The notes under the pieces: model-generated
Database searches by the model: none
The model's input: only the letters and a program-made list of their open reading frames with translations
Told to the model about the DNA's origin: nothing
Position numbers and translations under genes: made by a program
In this document: positions 7,231-15,577 of the stretch, piece after piece
Layout of the letters: every line of letters begins with the position of its first letter
Position numbering within the stretch: position 1 is the first letter of the stretch
Origin: Litchfieldia sinesaloumensis
GTDB lineage: Bacteria; Bacillota; Bacilli; Bacillales; Bacillaceae_L
Length of the DNA stretch: 64,000 nucleotides
NCBI RefSeq assembly: GCF_900156865.1
Contig: NZ_LT732529.1
Coordinates: forward strand, 1,568,532-1,632,531
Reading direction: 5' to 3'

Positions 7231-8625
7231 TTGAGTAACCAAAAACAAATAATCTTAAATGCCTTTGAAATGAATAGTTCCATGCATAATTCACATGGGT
7301 TTTGGAAGCATCCGAAAAATCAAAGACATCGTCGATATAAGGATTTAGATTATTGGGTAGAGTTGGCGAAACTTCTAGAAAGAGGAAAGTTTGATGCGGT
7401 ATTTTTCGCGGATGTCCTTGGAATCTATGATGTGTATCAAAAGAGTAAAGCGCCGTCCATTCGAGATGGATTGCAGGTACCATTAAATGATCCTGCGTTG
7501 CTCATTTCTGCAATGGCTCATGTCACTGAAAATTTGTCCTTTGCAATTACAGTAAGTACTACATATGAAGCACCTTTTGGTAATGCTAGACGTTTCTCTA
7601 CCTTAGACCATTTAACAAAAGGAAGAATTGCATGGAATGTGGTAACTTCATATCTACCAAATGCTGCAAGAAACTTCGGTCTGCAAGATATGATTAAGCA
7701 TGATGAGCGCTATGATATTGCAGATGAATTCCTCGATGTTTCGTATAAATTGTGGGAGCAAAGCTGGGAAGATGATGCAGTTGTTGAAGATGTTAAAAAT
7801 AAAACGCTTGTTGACCCAGATAAGGTACATGAAATTAATCATGAAGGCCTTTATTTCAAAGTCGAAGGGCCGCATTTAAGTGAACCTTCATTACAACGAA
7901 CACCTGTTATTTATCAAGCGGGTACATCTGAAAAAGGGCGTGAATTTGCTGCAAAGCATGCGGAATGTATCTTCGTTGGAGGTCCGACGCCTGAAAGAAT
8001 TCGATATTATGCAGACGATATTAGAAAGAGAGCGGAAAAACACGGCCGTAATCCAGAACATCTCAAAATCATTTCTTTCTTAAGTGTGATTGTCGCAGAA
8101 ACGACGGAGGAAGCAGAACAGAAATTTCAGGAATACAACAAGATGTGGAGCCCAGATGCTGCAAAAGCACAGTATGGGGCAAGTGGATATGACATTGCCG
8201 AATATGAAGATGTAGATCCAGATGAGCCATTTGGATATAAAAAGAAGACAGAAGGCGGGCACTATAAAGCCGCTCTGCTTACCAAGGATGCACCAAAACA
8301 ATTAACAGTAGGTGAAGTATTGAACCGTTTTGAGTCATTGGACCGTAACAGTATCATTGTCGGAAACCCTATAGAGGTGGCTGATGCGATTCAGTACCAG
8401 TTTGAAGAATCAGGGGTAGACGGCTTTAACTTAAACCATTTAGTCACACCTGGTGATTTGGAAGACTTTGTTGATTTAGTTATACCTATTTTACAGGAAC
8501 GTGGCTTATACAAAACTGAATATAAGCAAGGTACGTTACGAGAAAAGTTGTTTCCACAGGGTAAAAGTATATTGCCAGAAGATCACCCTGGTAGTAAATA
8601 TAGACGTGTCCCTGCTAAACAGTAG
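7231..8625 (+). CDS. LLM-class flavin-dependent monooxygenase, NtaA/SnaA/DszA family
   Basis: A 464-residue FMNH2-dependent monooxygenase of the luciferase-like fold. The N-terminus (ILNAFEMNSSMHNSHGFWKH) and the segments DAVFFADVLGIYD, TVSTTYEAPFGNARRFSTLD and GRIAWNVVTS are typical of the NtaA/DszA/DmoA group, which cleaves C-S or C-N bonds in sulfones, dimethyl sulfide or aminopolycarboxylates. Start TTG at 7231 has GGAGGA eight bases upstream; the ATG just before it is out of frame. It leads an S-box transcription unit with metNIQ. It needs a flavin reductase, which is not encoded here. An organosulfur substrate is inferred from context. Confidence 0.85.
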   Translation: MSNQKQIILNAFEMNSSMHNSHGFWKHPKNQRHRRYKDLDYWVELAKLLERGKFDAVFFADVLGIYDVYQKSKAPSIRDGLQVPLNDPALLISAMAHVTENLSFAITVSTTYEAPFGNARRFSTLDHLTKGRIAWNVVTSYLPNAARNFGLQDMIKHDERYDIADEFLDVSYKLWEQSWEDDAVVEDVKNKTLVDPDKVHEINHEGLYFKVEGPHLSEPSLQRTPVIYQAGTSEKGREFAAKHAECIFVGGPTPERIRYYADDIRKRAEKHGRNPEHLKIISFLSVIVAETTEEAEQKFQEYNKMWSPDAAKAQYGASGYDIAEYEDVDPDEPFGYKKKTEGGHYKAALLTKDAPKQLTVGEVLNRFESLDRNSIIVGNPIEVADAIQYQFEESGVDGFNLNHLVTPGDLEDFVDLVIPILQERGLYKTEYKQGTLREKLFPQGKSILPEDHPGSKYRRVPAKQ

Positions 8626-8663
8626 AAATATGTCTGGAGATGGAAGTGAGGGAAACAGCTCTT

Positions 8664-9674
8664 ATGATTGAGTTGAAGAATATAACAAAAGAATATGTCA
8701 GCAAAAAGAATAGAATTATCGGTGTCGATAATGTCTCGCTTACAATTAATAGGGGTGAAATATTTGGTATTGTCGGCTACAGTGGTGCCGGAAAGAGTAC
8801 GCTGCTACGGTGTATGAATATTTTGGAGAGACCCACGTCTGGTATCGTTAAAGTTGATGGTGTTGATCTCTTGCAGTTATCGAGCAAAGAACTCCGTAAA
8901 GCAAGGCAATCAATTGGCATGATTTTTCAAGGGTTCCATTTGGTTGCTTCCAAAACAGTGTATGAGAATGTTGCTTTTGCCCTAAAGGCTGCAGGGGTGG
9001 AAAATAGCATTATAAAAGAAAGTGTGGAGGAATTGTTAACCATAGTTGGGCTTGAAGACAGAATCAATCAGTATCCTGCCCAGCTCAGTGGTGGTCAGAA
9101 GCAACGAGTGAGTATAGCCCGTGCGCTCGCAAATAATCCAAAGGTTCTTTTATGTGATGAGGCGACTTCAGCGTTAGACCCAAATACGACTCAATCCATA
9201 TTAGCGTTATTAAAAAGGATAAATAAGGAGCTTGGGCTAACCATTGTGATTATCACGCATGAGATGGAAGTTGTGAAAGAAATCTGCCATCGATGTGCCG
9301 TCATGCAAGACGGAAGAATAGTCGAACAAGGTCCAACTTATCAGATTTTCTCTAACCCAATTGACCCATTAACAAAAAGATTTATTGACACAGTACTTAG
9401 CTTCAAACTACCTAGAAAACTAGTAGAGGGTATCAAAGGCAAATTAGTTAGACTTCAATTTCGGGGAGAGATAGCGGCAGAAGCGGTTGTATCCGATATG
9501 CTGCAGACATTTTTAGTAAAGGGGAATATTCTTCATGGCAAGGTAGAATATATTCAAGATCTTCCTTTAGGTATTTTCATCATGGAGCTAAATGGAGACG
9601 AACAAGAGGTTGAAAAGGCTATCGATTATCTTCGCGGTCGTGTCAGTGTCGTGGAGGTGGTTGAAAATGAGTAG
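8664..9674 (+). CDS. metN: methionine ABC transporter ATP-binding protein
   Basis: A 336-residue ATPase with Walker A GYSGAGKST, signature LSGGQKQR, Walker B VLLCDEATSALD and the H-loop His in VIITHEMEV. The last 80 or so residues match the NIL regulatory domain typical of MetN, which binds methionine and inhibits transport. ATG 8664 (MIELKN) is preferred over the ATG at 8640, whose ribosome binding site would be too close. It overlaps metI by eight bases. Its position behind the S-box and a sulfur monooxygenase suggests import of methionine or a related organosulfur compound. Confidence 0.9.
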   Translation: MIELKNITKEYVSKKNRIIGVDNVSLTINRGEIFGIVGYSGAGKSTLLRCMNILERPTSGIVKVDGVDLLQLSSKELRKARQSIGMIFQGFHLVASKTVYENVAFALKAAGVENSIIKESVEELLTIVGLEDRINQYPAQLSGGQKQRVSIARALANNPKVLLCDEATSALDPNTTQSILALLKRINKELGLTIVIITHEMEVVKEICHRCAVMQDGRIVEQGPTYQIFSNPIDPLTKRFIDTVLSFKLPRKLVEGIKGKLVRLQFRGEIAAEAVVSDMLQTFLVKGNILHGKVEYIQDLPLGIFIMELNGDEQEVEKAIDYLRGRVSVVEVVENE

Positions 9675-10326
9675 TGTGATAGAACTTTTACCTGAGTTAA
9701 ATCTAGCCTTTTTACAAACGTTACTGATGGTCGGAATTGCTTTAGTGGTCGCGGTTTTATTGGGTTTGCCATTAGGAATTACTTTGTTTGTTACCGATCG
9801 GGGGCTATTTTTAGAAAAGAAATGGGTAAAAACGTTAGTAGGAGTCGTCATCAACTTAATTCGGTCGATCCCGTTTATTATCCTGCTTGTCTTCTTATTG
9901 CCTTTTACTAACCTGCTAGTAGGAACAACGATAGGACCATTAGCTGCCTCTGTTTCTCTGTCTGTAGCAGCAATCCCTTTTTATGCAAGAATTGTAGAAT
10001 CGTCCGCAAGGGAAATTGATAAAGGTGTCATTGAAGCGGCGGTTGCTGTTGGCGCTTCACCATGGATGATAATTAGGCACATCATCCTCCCAGAAGCAAA
10101 ACCTGGTCTCATTACAGGGTTAACCATTACTGCTATTAGTCTTATTGGTTATTCCGCAATGGCCGGTACAATCGGCGGTGGAGGAATTGGCGATCTAGCC
10201 ATTCGATATGGGTACTATCGCTATGATAATACGGTGATGTTCACTACGGTTATTTTGTTAATTGTGTTAGTACAATTCGTTCAGTATTTTGGAGACTTTA
10301 TAGCAAAGGCTGTTAACAAGCGATAA
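9667..10326 (+). CDS. metI: methionine ABC transporter permease
   Basis: A 219-residue inner-membrane permease with about five membrane segments and the EAA-type loop motif around EAAVAVGASPWMII. Start ATG 9667 has GGAGGTGG a few bases upstream, inside the end of metN, so translation is probably coupled. A longer frame starting at 9592 lies inside metN and lacks its own ribosome site. It pairs with MetN and the downstream MetQ lipoprotein. Confidence 0.9.
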   Translation: MSSVIELLPELNLAFLQTLLMVGIALVVAVLLGLPLGITLFVTDRGLFLEKKWVKTLVGVVINLIRSIPFIILLVFLLPFTNLLVGTTIGPLAASVSLSVAAIPFYARIVESSAREIDKGVIEAAVAVGASPWMIIRHIILPEAKPGLITGLTITAISLIGYSAMAGTIGGGGIGDLAIRYGYYRYDNTVMFTTVILLIVLVQFVQYFGDFIAKAVNKR

Positions 10327-10353
10327 AAAATAAATTCAGGGTGGTAATGAAAA

Positions 10354-11172
10354 ATGAAAAAAATGATCTTTTTACTTCTATCATTTCTAGTGGTTAGTGT
10401 ACTTTCTGCTTGTGGCTCTAATGACAGTTCGGCATCTGGTGCAGAAAAGAAAGAGTTAGTGTTGGGTGCAACCATTCCATATAGTGACATGCTTGAAGAA
10501 GCAGTAAAGCCTTACCTTGAGGAAAAAGGATATAAAGTCACAGTGGAAGAATTCAATGATTATGTACAACCAAATATTGCTCTTAACAACGGGGCTTTGG
10601 ATGCAAATTTGTTTCAACACAAAGTGTATATGGATGGATTTGCTAAGGAAAATAACATGGAATTAACCAGCGTGATTACGGTACCAACGGCACCTATTGG
10701 CATTTATTCCAATAAGTATGATTCATTGGATGAAATCGAAAAGGGCAGTACAGTTGCAATAGCCAATGATCCTGCGAATCTAGCAAGAGGGCTTACCGTA
10801 TTAAAAGAAAATGGAGTAATCGACTTTGATAGTAATATCGATCCCCTCCGAGCTACCGAGAAAGACATCACGAGCAATCCTAAAGAGTTAGTATTTAAGC
10901 CAGTTGAAGCAGCCCAATTACCACGAACCTTAGAATCAGTAGACCTTGCTGCAATTAATGGTAACTTTGCGATATCAGCTGGACTAGACTTAACTTCTGC
11001 TCTTGTTCGAGATAAACTGCCTGAAAACATCATCAACCGAGTCGTTGTAAAAACGGAAAATATTGATAAGCAATATGTAAAAGACATTAAAGAAGCAGTA
11101 GAATCAGATGCATTCAAGAAAGTAATAGATCAACAGTTTCAAGGCTTCCATAGACCTGATTGGATGAAGTAA
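10354..11172 (+). CDS. metQ: methionine-binding lipoprotein, MetQ/NlpA family
   Basis: A 272-residue substrate-binding lipoprotein. The signal peptide MKKMIFLLLSFLVVSVLSAC ends in the lipobox Leu-Ser-Ala-Cys, placing the mature protein on the outer face of the membrane. The body has the NlpA/MetQ features LGATIPYSDMLEE, LNNGALDANLFQHKVYM and VAIANDPANLARGL. It is the last gene of the S-box unit and is followed by a bidirectional terminator. Confidence 0.9.
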   Translation: MKKMIFLLLSFLVVSVLSACGSNDSSASGAEKKELVLGATIPYSDMLEEAVKPYLEEKGYKVTVEEFNDYVQPNIALNNGALDANLFQHKVYMDGFAKENNMELTSVITVPTAPIGIYSNKYDSLDEIEKGSTVAIANDPANLARGLTVLKENGVIDFDSNIDPLRATEKDITSNPKELVFKPVEAAQLPRTLESVDLAAINGNFAISAGLDLTSALVRDKLPENIINRVVVKTENIDKQYVKDIKEAVESDAFKKVIDQQFQGFHRPDWMK

Positions 11173-11190
11173 ATCGAAAAAATGAAGAAT

Positions 11191-11223
11191 AAAAAATGGC
11201 TGGATTCAATTTCCCCAGCCATT
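11191..11223. terminator. bidirectional intrinsic terminator
   Basis: AATGGCTGG and CCAGCCATT arms with an A run before and a T-rich flank after. It separates the convergent metQ and acetyltransferase genes. Confidence 0.7.
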
Positions 11224-11663
11224 TATAATTTCTTTTCAAGAATGATTTTATGTAATCCTTTTTCGTCAGTATAGGTATCAATAACATCAAATCCATTTTT
11301 AATATTCAAAACTAGCATATTACGCCATTTATTCATTGTTTTTGTCTGGACAACACTATACCCATTTATCTTTAAATATTGATGTTGTTTTTTCATTAAC
11401 TCAGAAGCTATACCGTGTTTTCTGTAATTAGGATCTACACCGCCTAACCAACTATAAAATTTATTATTATCAATTTGATATCCAATCTTATATCCAATAA
11501 CTTTCATACCATCCATCGCAGTAATAACCAATAATTTAGGTTTATTTGCCATTTTGCTAATCAAATCATCAGTAGTACCAAAAATAAGTTTATTTAATTC
11601 TATAATTCCATCTAAAACATCATCATCAGGGATTGAATTAAAAATGAAATAATTCAAGTTCAA
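11223..11663 (-). CDS. GNAT-family N-acetyltransferase
   Basis: A 146-residue protein with the GNAT acetyl-CoA site at about residues 76-95: Leu-Gly-Gly-Val-Asp-Pro-Asn-Tyr-Arg-Lys-His-Gly-Ile-Ala-Ser-Glu-Leu-Met, the Arg/Gln-x-x-Gly-x-Gly/Ala pyrophosphate loop with His-Gly-Ile-Ala. TTG 11663 is the start, with GGAGGA upstream. The N-terminal part (VIGYKIGYQIDNNKFYSWLG) is the usual beta-hairpin. The acceptor is unknown. It is the first of many single minus-strand genes followed or preceded by the hairpin repeat described elsewhere. Confidence 0.8.
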   Translation of the reverse strand: MNLNYFIFNSIPDDDVLDGIIELNKLIFGTTDDLISKMANKPKLLVITAMDGMKVIGYKIGYQIDNNKFYSWLGGVDPNYRKHGIASELMKKQHQYLKINGYSVVQTKTMNKWRNMLVLNIKNGFDVIDTYTDEKGLHKIILEKKL

Positions 11664-11735
11664 ATGTTTTCCTCCTTCCTATAGAGCCACTCATAATAAA
11701 TATTTGGTTAACTAATTAAGACAGTCCTTCTTTAA

Positions 11736-11812
11736 CAAAACTGCCCTCTTTAGTACAATTACTTCCACAAAAAAGGCACTTCTCCTCCTGTAAGGAAAGC
11801 ACCATTAAGAAG
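11736..11812 (-). repeat. hairpin repeat element, copy 1
   Basis: Minus strand: GGTGC, a self-complementary arm (TTTCC / GGAGGAGAAGTGCC), then TTTTTTGTGGAAGTAATT and a tail ending AAGAGGGCAGTTTTG. It is a diverged copy of the element consensus, placed 3' of the 81-residue membrane gene. Confidence 0.55.
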
Positions 11813-11830
11813 AATATATAAATCGAAAAC

Positions 11831-12076
11831 CTAGCCAGCGATTCCTCTTGCTAACACTAGGAAAAATACAAAAACCAAGACTCCACCATTTAATAGACCA
11901 CCCACTATTCCTGACAACCACTTCTTTGATAGCACTGCAAATACAATACCCAATAGCGAAAGTGTCCCTAGAATGATAATACCCATCAATAAATTCGCAT
12001 TAGGTCCTCTTAAAATTAAAAATGAAATAATACTGGCAATAACCATTAGAAAAGAAAAAAATCCTAACTTATTCAT
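11831..12076 (-). CDS. small membrane protein, 81 aa
   Basis: Mostly hydrophobic, with three predicted membrane segments: residues 3-21, 29-50 and 58-77. It has a short basic loop (Ser-Lys-Lys-Trp-Leu-Ser) between the last two. No family recognised. A good ribosome site (GGGGGGATGAG) precedes the ATG. A copy of the hairpin repeat lies directly downstream and another upstream, so the gene forms a repeat-gene-repeat unit. Confidence 0.6.
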   Translation of the reverse strand: MNKLGFFSFLMVIASIISFLILRGPNANLLMGIIILGTLSLLGIVFAVLSKKWLSGIVGGLLNGGVLVFVFFLVLARGIAG

Positions 12077-12140
12077 CTCATCCCCCCCTATAACTTACTT
12101 TCAATTGTTACTTAATAGAAATTGTATAGCCTTTCTTATT

Positions 12141-12222
12141 CAACAATCCTACTTCATTAGTTAAATAACTTCAACAAAATAGGCGTTAATCCTTCTTGGA
12201 TCATCGCACCCGTTACTTCAAT
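12141..12222 (-). repeat. hairpin repeat element, copy 2
   Basis: Minus strand: GAAGTAACGGGTGCGATGAT, then a loop and complementary arm ending AACGCC, then TATTTTGTTGAAGTTATTT and the tail AACTAATGAAGTAGGATTG. The stem GCGATGATCC/GGATTAACGC pairs along its length, with one G-T and one mismatch. Confidence 0.7.
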
Positions 12223-12290
12223 AATGAAGGTTTGATACCTTTCAATACTTATAACATCCTCGGATGAAATCCTTTTCCCCTATTGAAAAG

Positions 12291-12466
12291 TCAGACCCTT
12301 GGGGTTTCACTTTGTTTCGTTTTAGTGAATAGACCTACAATGATTGTGACTATTCCACCTATCAATACAATAAAGTAAAAAAGCATTAAAGTGGCTGTTC
12401 CGTCTAATCCTTGAAGCACCTTGGTTTCATGTAATAAAGGTAACAATAGCGGATAAGTTAAAACCG
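12291..12466 (-). pseudogene. C-terminal remnant of a membrane protein
   Basis: Minus-strand reading up to TGA 12291 gives a membrane segment (LFYFIVLIGGIVTIIVGLF) followed by a basic tail Thr-Lys-Thr-Lys-Gln-Ser-Glu. Upstream, the frame is interrupted by TAA near 12466, and no start with a ribosome site precedes it. It looks like the end of a transporter or similar protein that has lost its beginning. Family not recognised. Confidence 0.4.
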
Positions 12467-12625
12467 ATTAGGTCAAATAATACAGACTCATGAGTTGTAA
12501 GTGGTTTATTTGCTATACTCAACAACCATTTCCAGCACTTGCTAGTTTTATCAATCTAACAAATTTAATGGAGCAGCTAATTTTAATAACTGGTTACTCC
12601 ATTAAACTAATTGCAGCCGTTCGTT

Positions 12626-12663
12626 GAAAATGGACTCATTAATCAGAAATAATGAGTCCATCT
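12626..12663 (-). terminator. strong intrinsic terminator
   Basis: ATGGACTCATTA and TAATGAGTCCAT form a perfect 12-base-pair stem followed by TTTT on the minus strand. It lies downstream of the fragment at 12672-12785, which suggests that an expressed gene once stood there. Confidence 0.75.
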
Positions 12664-12671
12664 TCTGCAAT

Positions 12672-12785
12672 TTAAGCCTGGACAGTAGAATTTGGGTTTT
12701 CAACCCATTCATAGGATACTTTTTGGCCCTGTTTTTATAGATCTGAATCCATCAGGAAACCTTTTAAGAAAAAAATCGCTGATTA
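12672..12785 (-). pseudogene. short gene remnant, frameshifted
   Basis: Two coding-like pieces in different minus-strand frames: DFFLKRFPDGFRSIKTGPK, then VSYEWVENPNSTVQA and a TAA at 12672. A perfect terminator follows immediately. There is no start codon with a ribosome site. Probably the degraded 3' end of a gene of unknown family. Confidence 0.35.
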
Positions 12786-12849
12786 GTGAGTCTATTATAA
12801 AAACAAGAACTATTATAAAGTACTTTTCGGCTTCTTGGTTGATATTTTT

Positions 12850-13233
12850 TTAATATGTTCTTCCAGCTAACAACGCAACATATAAAGAAATTGTGACTAG
12901 TAATATTGCAAAAAAATCTCGTCTCGCAAGGTAAGTTGTAGAGTGAAGACCTTTTATAGTTAAGTGAGCAAACAGGTAAGAGATAGGCATTAGAATAATC
13001 TTTTCTAGTCCATTTTTTATTTTTTCATTCTTACGGAATATGGCCAATCCAATTCCACAAATTAGTAAAAATCTAGCAATCTTTGCTTTTTCAATTTCTG
13101 TTTGAGTTGGGGTGAATAGTTCCTCAATTTTATCCCTAACAATTGAACTAGAGTAATTAACTTCATCTAATTCAAGCAAATAATCTTCTAACTGTTCGGA
13201 TTCACAAACCATTTTCATAATAATATCATCCAT
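12850..13233 (-). CDS. hypothetical protein with C-terminal membrane segments, 127 aa
   Basis: Residues 1-45 are acidic and helical; two or three hydrophobic segments follow (about 52-67, 80-92, 108-123). Not recognised. The ATG at 13233 is directly abutted by a GGGGG run, so the ATG five codons later may be the real start. It stands alone between a decayed region and the hairpin repeat copy near 13.8 kb. Confidence 0.5.
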   Translation of the reverse strand: MDDIIMKMVCESEQLEDYLLELDEVNYSSSIVRDKIEELFTPTQTEIEKAKIARFLLICGIGLAIFRKNEKIKNGLEKIILMPISYLFAHLTIKGLHSTTYLARRDFFAILLVTISLYVALLAGRTY

Positions 13234-13415
13234 CCCCCTAAAAACAGCTTTGGATAAATATACATCAGTCAGTATTAATACACAATAAAATAAGATGGGT
13301 TTTTTTAGTTTTTTCTTACACTAAACTGCACCTTTAGTTCAACAGGGACAGTGTTCCCTTCATTATTTAGTCGAAATGTGACATCAACTTTTTATTTTAT
13401 CTCGATAATCCGCAG

Positions 13416-13445
13416 TTGCTGTTCCCGCACTATCCAAAGTATAAT
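13416..13445 (+). promoter_or_regulatory. sigma-A promoter of a 29-residue peptide gene
   Basis: TTGCTG, an 18-base spacer and a perfect TATAAT, ending 29 bases before the ATG of the small peptide gene. Confidence 0.6.
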
Positions 13446-13474
13446 TATATAACTAGCCGATTGGAGGTGGAAAA

Positions 13475-13564
13475 ATGGATCTCATTTTATGGATGACTGT
13501 TTTGTCGGGTACACTTATCGCAATATTCGCTGATAATAAAAAATGCAAAAAGAAAAAATGTTAA
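13475..13564 (+). CDS. single-span membrane microprotein, 29 aa
   Basis: Reads MDLILWMTVLSGTLIAIFAD followed by a Cys/Lys-rich tail (Asn-Lys-Lys-Cys, four Lys, Cys). One membrane segment (residues 3-19) and a strongly basic C-terminus with two cysteines. It has its own sigma-A promoter, a GGAGGTGG ribosome site five bases before the ATG and an intrinsic terminator downstream. That is a complete transcription unit on the strand opposite to its neighbours. The architecture resembles small membrane regulators or type I toxin peptides, but no antisense RNA was identified. Confidence 0.65.
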   Translation: MDLILWMTVLSGTLIAIFADNKKCKKKKC

Positions 13565-13652
13565 ATTTTTTCATATCTACTCAAATTACTGGTGGCTTTA
13601 GGAACTGGACCCTGTGTTATAGATTTATTTTTTAGACGTACATCTTGTTCCT

Positions 13653-13685
13653 CTCCCCCTTCATCCTTAATTAGGGGGCTTTTTC
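13653..13685 (+). terminator. intrinsic terminator
   Basis: CCCCCT and AGGGGG arms closing an A/T-rich loop, then CTTTTTC. It ends the transcript of the 29-residue peptide gene. Confidence 0.7.
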
Positions 13686-13786
13686 ATGTGCATAATCATC
13701 GAATTACGTAGTAACTAAAAACTCTAATTCTCATTTAAATGCTGCATATGCTAACTCCTTTGTAAGAACAATTTTTTCATATCTAT

Positions 13787-13872
13787 TCAACTCTTCTGCT
13801 TCGATAGCTTAATGACATCAACAAAAAAATGCATGAATCCCTCTTTGATCAACGCACCTATTAGGTTAAGTA
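13787..13872 (-). repeat. hairpin repeat element, copy 3
   Basis: Minus strand: AATAGGTGCGTTGATC, a short loop, GGGATTCATGCA, then TTTTTTTGTTGATGTCATT and the tail AAGCTATCGAAGCAGAAG. It begins a few bases after the stop of the alpha/beta hydrolase. The arms differ from copy 2 but still pair. Confidence 0.7.
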
Positions 13873-13879
13873 CATTACT

Positions 13880-14611
13880 TCACAATCTAATCTTATCAGT
13901 TAGCTTTTTTATCGCACTGACTACCACTTCGGGTTCATCATTTTGTATGTAATGAGCACTGTTTTCAGCTATAACCAATTCACCATCAGAGGATATTTCA
14001 AGAATTGCTCTCTGCATTTCATTCCATAACTCTTGTGATTCCTTTGAATAATGAGCCTTTTTACCAGCTGAAAGAACAATAAGTGGGACATTTAATTTAT
14101 GTTTAGTTTCTTTTAACTGCTTTAGGCTTTCCATAAATTCATCATAATTACCTTCATAAACGAATTGCTTGTTGTATGCTTGTTGAAACTCTTTTGACAT
14201 CGTTGGAAGAAATTTTTCTCTGTAATCTTCAGGTGTAGAGTCAACCAAGACAAGTCCACAAACTTCATTTTCATATTCAGTTGCAAACATTCGCATATTA
14301 ACTCCACCAAATGAATGACCTACTAATATGTAGGGAGGTTTAATCTTGGCTTCAATAAGAAGTTCCTTCAATTCTCTTACCATCTCACGACTAGTTCTGG
14401 GATTCGAACTTTTTTCACTTTTCCCAAGTCCAGCCCTATCATAAATTAAAACGGTAGTGAGCATTGAAATATCCTCAATTACTGAATCCCAAGCCTTGGA
14501 GTAATCTCCATATCCAGCGTCCATTACAATTGTTGGTTTTCCGGAATTATCTCCCACTAATTTAGCATATAAATTACAATGACTTAATTGCACAAACATT
14601 TCTTTCGTCAT
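13880..14611 (-). CDS. alpha/beta hydrolase
   Basis: A 243-residue soluble hydrolase. Nucleophile elbow GHSFGG (Ser near residue 100), oxyanion-loop region DAGYGDYSKAW near residue 33, acid residue probably in VLVDSTPEDYR, and the catalytic His in ENSAHYIQNDEP near the C-terminus. The segment LIYDRAGLGKSEKS is typical of the family. ATG 14611 follows GAGGATTGG. A single-gene unit ending directly at a hairpin repeat copy. Substrate unknown. Confidence 0.85.
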   Translation of the reverse strand: MTKEMFVQLSHCNLYAKLVGDNSGKPTIVMDAGYGDYSKAWDSVIEDISMLTTVLIYDRAGLGKSEKSSNPRTSREMVRELKELLIEAKIKPPYILVGHSFGGVNMRMFATEYENEVCGLVLVDSTPEDYREKFLPTMSKEFQQAYNKQFVYEGNYDEFMESLKQLKETKHKLNVPLIVLSAGKKAHYSKESQELWNEMQRAILEISSDGELVIAENSAHYIQNDEPEVVVSAIKKLTDKIRL

Positions 14612-14639
14612 TTAGTCCAATCCTCTCATTTTGCCAACT

Positions 14640-14692
14640 AATTAACAGTCAATATCTTCTTGAATTAACCTGCTTCTTTAGTTTAATATCCA
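14640..14692 (-). repeat. hairpin repeat element, tail-only copy
   Basis: Only the conserved tail is clear: minus strand ATTAAACTAAAGAAGCAGG followed by TTAATTCAAGAAG. It lies between the alpha/beta hydrolase and merR genes. Confidence 0.45.
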
Positions 14693-14710
14693 TAATGTTA
14701 CATTTGGATT

Positions 14711-15331
14711 TTAACATAAAACCCCAACTGCAGGCTTCATAAACGACACCATGGCTTCGGTATGTTCTACCACTTCAGGATCATTCGGAGTTCTTCCTTC
14801 TTGAATGAATTGCTTCATTTTGCTAGACCATCTGGCCATTTCCTGATCCAAATCAAGCTGCGCCGTGTACGAGTGCAATTTATTATATACCGAATTAGCA
14901 CCGTGCTCATTTAACCAGCGAGTTCGTGCCTCTTCATTTTTCAAGGCATGAATGAGTACAAGCAGTGAATCATGGTCGACAGTCTCAGGTCCTGAAACGG
15001 TTTCTTGAGCACGGGCAATGGTTTGTAAAACCGTATCAATTTGTTTCCGTTTTTCTTCCAGCATCCTTGCCTGAGTGGTGAGCGTCATTGCAATATCCTG
15101 CTGGGGTTGCTTAAGGTACTCTGAAATATCCTCCAGTGACATATCTAAAAATTTTAGCACTAGTATTTTTTGAAGCTGCTCAATGGATGTATTGTTATAC
15201 TTCCGATGTCCACGTTCTGTGTATTCCGAAGGTTTCAAGAGCCCAATCTGATCATAGTGTCTTAGTGTGCGTTCTGTGATTCCTGTAAGTTTCGCAAATT
15301 CTCCAATCGAGTATGTTTTCTCCATTGTCAT
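14711..15331 (-). CDS. MerR-family transcriptional regulator, TipAL-like
   Basis: A 206-residue regulator with an N-terminal winged helix (YSIGEFAKLTGITERTLRHY, then LLKPSEYTERGHRKY), a dimerisation helix (residues 75-105) and a C-terminal effector domain of about 90 residues resembling the TipAS-type drug-binding domain. The start is preceded by AAGGGAGTG. A TTGAC inverted repeat in its own promoter suggests autoregulation, usual for MerR proteins. The ligand and other targets are unknown; the neighbouring alpha/beta hydrolase could be one. Confidence 0.85.
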   Translation of the reverse strand: MTMEKTYSIGEFAKLTGITERTLRHYDQIGLLKPSEYTERGHRKYNNTSIEQLQKILVLKFLDMSLEDISEYLKQPQQDIAMTLTTQARMLEEKRKQIDTVLQTIARAQETVSGPETVDHDSLLVLIHALKNEEARTRWLNEHGANSVYNKLHSYTAQLDLDQEMARWSSKMKQFIQEGRTPNDPEVVEHTEAMVSFMKPAVGVLC

Positions 15332-15366
15332 TTGTCTTCACTCCCTTTCCATTTGAACTATATCAC

Positions 15367-15381
15367 TTGACGTAATGTCAA
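15367..15381. promoter_or_regulatory. likely MerR operator
   Basis: Inverted repeat TTGAC-N5-GTCAA some 36 bases upstream of the MerR-family gene. It overlaps the -35 position of a probable promoter, as expected for an autoregulated MerR promoter. Confidence 0.55.
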
Positions 15382-15577
15382 TAGCAAAGGCTTTTTCATT
15401 TTTTGTATTGGGTAGAGCTGAGCTTCCCCTTTTTAGTTGGTTCATACGAGATGAACTTACTCCTAATTTAATAATGTGAATTTATTAAAATTTCTTATAT
15501 AATAGCAAATATATGGAAAAACCAATCCTTACAAGGGGGGATACAAAATAGGAGTATTAATCATATGTCTGATTGTT

